From an uncultured Ruminococcus sp. (GTDB lineage: Bacteria > Bacillota > Clostridia > Oscillospirales > Ruminococcaceae): 6,889 nucleotides of DNA. The notes under the pieces are model-generated. The model had not been told where the DNA came from. It saw nothing but the letters and a program-made list of their open reading frames with translations, and did no database searches. The translations under genes were made by a program, and so were the position numbers. The stretch covers positions 1-6,889 of the forward strand of contig CALCRR010000330.1 in NCBI GenBank assembly GCA_937894495.1, written 5' to 3'. Positions 5,969 through 6,889 of this stretch are shown in pieces; positions within the stretch are counted from its first letter, which is position 1, and every line of letters begins with the position of its first letter.

Positions 5969-5997
5969 TTGCTTTTTTATTTATTATGTGTTATAAT
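5969..5997 (+). promoter_or_regulatory. Possible distal argG promoter
   Basis: TTGCTT (5969-5974), a 17-base spacer and TATAAT (5992-5997) preceded by TGT form a possible extended -10 promoter. The -35 is poor and the region is very AT-rich, so chance is a real alternative. If used, it would give a leader of about 250 bases including the inverted repeats at 6008-6096. Confidence 0.35.
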
Positions 5998-6005
5998 AAT
6001 ACATA
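5985..6005. repeat. 21-bp near-perfect palindrome, possible operator
   Basis: TATGT at 5985-5989 and ACATA at 6001-6005 enclose TTATAATAA. Apart from the central base, only the pair of positions 5990 and 6000 breaks the symmetry. The size and form suit a dimeric repressor site. It lies between the divergent flavin reductase-like and argG genes and covers the TATAAT of the possible distal argG promoter. No regulator gene is in the window to link it to. Confidence 0.45.
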
Positions 6006-6007
6006 TA

Positions 6008-6096
6008 TCGGATATGTCTGTTAAGCTTTTTGTGTAAATTTTTAACAGAAGCTTTCGCATAGCATTGATTTTATACATGATTTAATGCATATCCGA
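6008..6096. repeat. Nested inverted repeats upstream of argG
   Basis: TCGGATATG (6008-6016) and CATATCCGA (6088-6096) are perfect 9-base inverted arms. Directly inside, TCTGTTAA (6017-6024) and TTAACAGA (6042-6049) form a second, 8-bp pair, and GCATT/AATGC (6062-6066, 6084-6088) a third, which shares one base with the outer helix. As RNA these could fold as a three-way junction. I do not recognise a known riboswitch consensus in it. Confidence 0.4.
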
Positions 6097-6135
6097 AAGT
6101 TTTATACATAGTAAATATTAAATTTCTGTATAAAA
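6069..6135. repeat. Three copies of TTTTATACA upstream of argG
   Basis: TTTTATACA occurs at 6069-6077 and 6100-6108 (31 bases apart, about three helical turns) and inverted as TGTATAAAA at 6127-6135. A related TGTATAATA overlaps the argG -10. The pattern of AT-rich TGNATA half-sites recalls ArgR/AhrC boxes, but no full canonical box is evident. Confidence 0.4.
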
Positions 6136-6158
6136 TTGAATTTTTATGCAAAAAGTGC

Positions 6159-6186
6159 TTGACAAAAACGCATAATGGTGTATAAT
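6159..6186 (+). promoter_or_regulatory. Main promoter of argG
   Basis: TTGACA (6159-6164), a 16-base spacer and TATAAT (6181-6186) match the sigma-A consensus in both hexamers. Transcription should start near 6193, leaving a leader of about 60 bases before the argG start. Confidence 0.88.
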
Positions 6187-6254
6187 ATATATTGTCTGAT
6201 ATATATTTTACATTTTATGCCTGATAAAAACTACTATTTTTGGAGGAATACAAT

Positions 6255-6889
6255 ATGGCTAAAGAGATCAAAAAAGTCGTTCTTGCTTACTCGGGTGGAC
6301 TTGATACTTCTATCATAATCCCCTGGCTGAAGGAGAACTATAACAACTGTGAGGTCATCGCAGTATCGGGCGACGTAGGACAGGGCACCGAGCTTGACGG
6401 TCTGGAGGAAAAGGCTATCAAAACAGGCGCTTCAAAGCTCTACATCGAGGATCTGACTGAGGAATTCATCACAGATTATGTTTATCCTACAGTTCAGGCA
6501 GGGGCTGTTTATGAGAACCAGTATCTGCTGGGCACATCATTTGCAAGACCCATCATCGCCAAGAGGATAGCTGAGATAGCTCTTAAAGAGGGCGCTGACG
6601 CTATCTGCCACGGCTGCACAGGCAAGGGCAACGACCAGGTAAGATTTGAGCTGGCTATCAAGGCTTTTGCTCCCGATATGCAGATAATCGCCCCCTGGAG
6701 AGTGTGGGATCTTAAATCGAGAGAGCAGGAGATCGAGTATGCCGAGGCACACAACATTCCTCTGAAGATAAACAGAGAGACCAACTACTCCAAGGATAAG
6801 AACCTGTGGCACCTTTCTCACGAGGGTCTGGATCTTGAGGATCCCGCTAACGAGCCCCAGTATGAGAAGGAGGGCTTCCTCGAGATGGG
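6255..6889 (+). CDS. argG: Argininosuccinate synthase, N-terminal half (3' end outside window)
   Basis: The frame is open to the window end and gives 211 residues, about half of the usual 400. The enzyme joins citrulline and aspartate using ATP to form argininosuccinate, the next-to-last step of arginine synthesis, in the cytoplasm. The N-terminal nucleotide-binding PP-loop is AYSGGLDTS (residues 11-19), followed by the family-typical LLGTSFARPIIAKR (91-104), the HGCTGKGNDQVRFE stretch (119-132) that binds ATP and the amino-acid substrates, IIAPWRVWD (144-152), and the start of the synthetase domain (NLWHLSHEG, 183-191). The start at ATG 6255 is supported by TGGAGGAA (6241-6248), 8 bases away. 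It reads away from the flavin reductase-like gene, from a consensus promoter; regulation by arginine is likely from the pathway, and the repeats upstream are candidate sites. Confidence 0.97.
   Translation, partial: MAKEIKKVVLAYSGGLDTSIIIPWLKENYNNCEVIAVSGDVGQGTELDGLEEKAIKTGASKLYIEDLTEEFITDYVYPTVQAGAVYENQYLLGTSFARPIIAKRIAEIALKEGADAICHGCTGKGNDQVRFELAIKAFAPDMQIIAPWRVWDLKSREQEIEYAEAHNIPLKINRETNYSKDKNLWHLSHEGLDLEDPANEPQYEKEGFLEM

Noticed and set aside
6509..6821. Two overlapping minus-strand frames (91 and 94 codons) within argG
   Set aside because: Both lie antisense to conserved argininosuccinate synthase motifs and have no family resemblance.

Overview
The window looks like chromosomal DNA from a Gram-positive gut anaerobe of the Ruminococcus type (Oscillospiraceae, Bacillota). 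This is an inference from strong GGAGG-type ribosome binding sites, consensus TTGACA/TATAAT promoters in AT-rich gaps between genes of moderate G+C, a T-box leader, a clostridial-style PcrA tail, and a GH113-type glycosidase. I see no mobile elements, CRISPR array, tRNA or rRNA.

Layout, left to right. (1) The 3' end of a pcrA/uvrD helicase gene on the plus strand (1-558) converges on a minus-strand unit at a shared bidirectional terminator (about 557-602). (2) That minus-strand unit is an rlmA-family 23S rRNA guanine-N1 methyltransferase gene (1648-2472) with a clear promoter at 2528-2556, followed by a cytoplasmic GH113-like glycoside hydrolase gene (620-1585). A 24-bp inverted repeat lies between the two and overlaps the rlmA stop codon. 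(3) A second minus-strand operon runs from 5305 down to a terminator at about 2576-2613: a consensus promoter, a tyrosine-type T-box leader with terminator and antiterminator, a NimA-like split-barrel flavoprotein gene, tyrS, and a small two-helix membrane protein gene whose ATG overlaps the tyrS stop. A second consensus promoter sits just after the T-box terminator. (4) A minus-strand flavin-reductase-like gene (5347-5892) and the plus-strand argG gene (from 6255, cut by the window end) are divergently transcribed from a 362-bp AT-rich region containing promoters, a 21-bp palindrome and nested inverted repeats.

The most informative system is the T-box operon. Uncharged tRNA-Tyr should stabilise the antiterminator and raise TyrRS, together with a flavoprotein of unknown role and a membrane protein. 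The downstream promoter may supply expression that does not depend on the T-box. The argG upstream region carries several repeated elements that could be arginine- or redox-related operators or a structured leader, but their function is not established by the sequence. The remaining genes are ordinary housekeeping functions.
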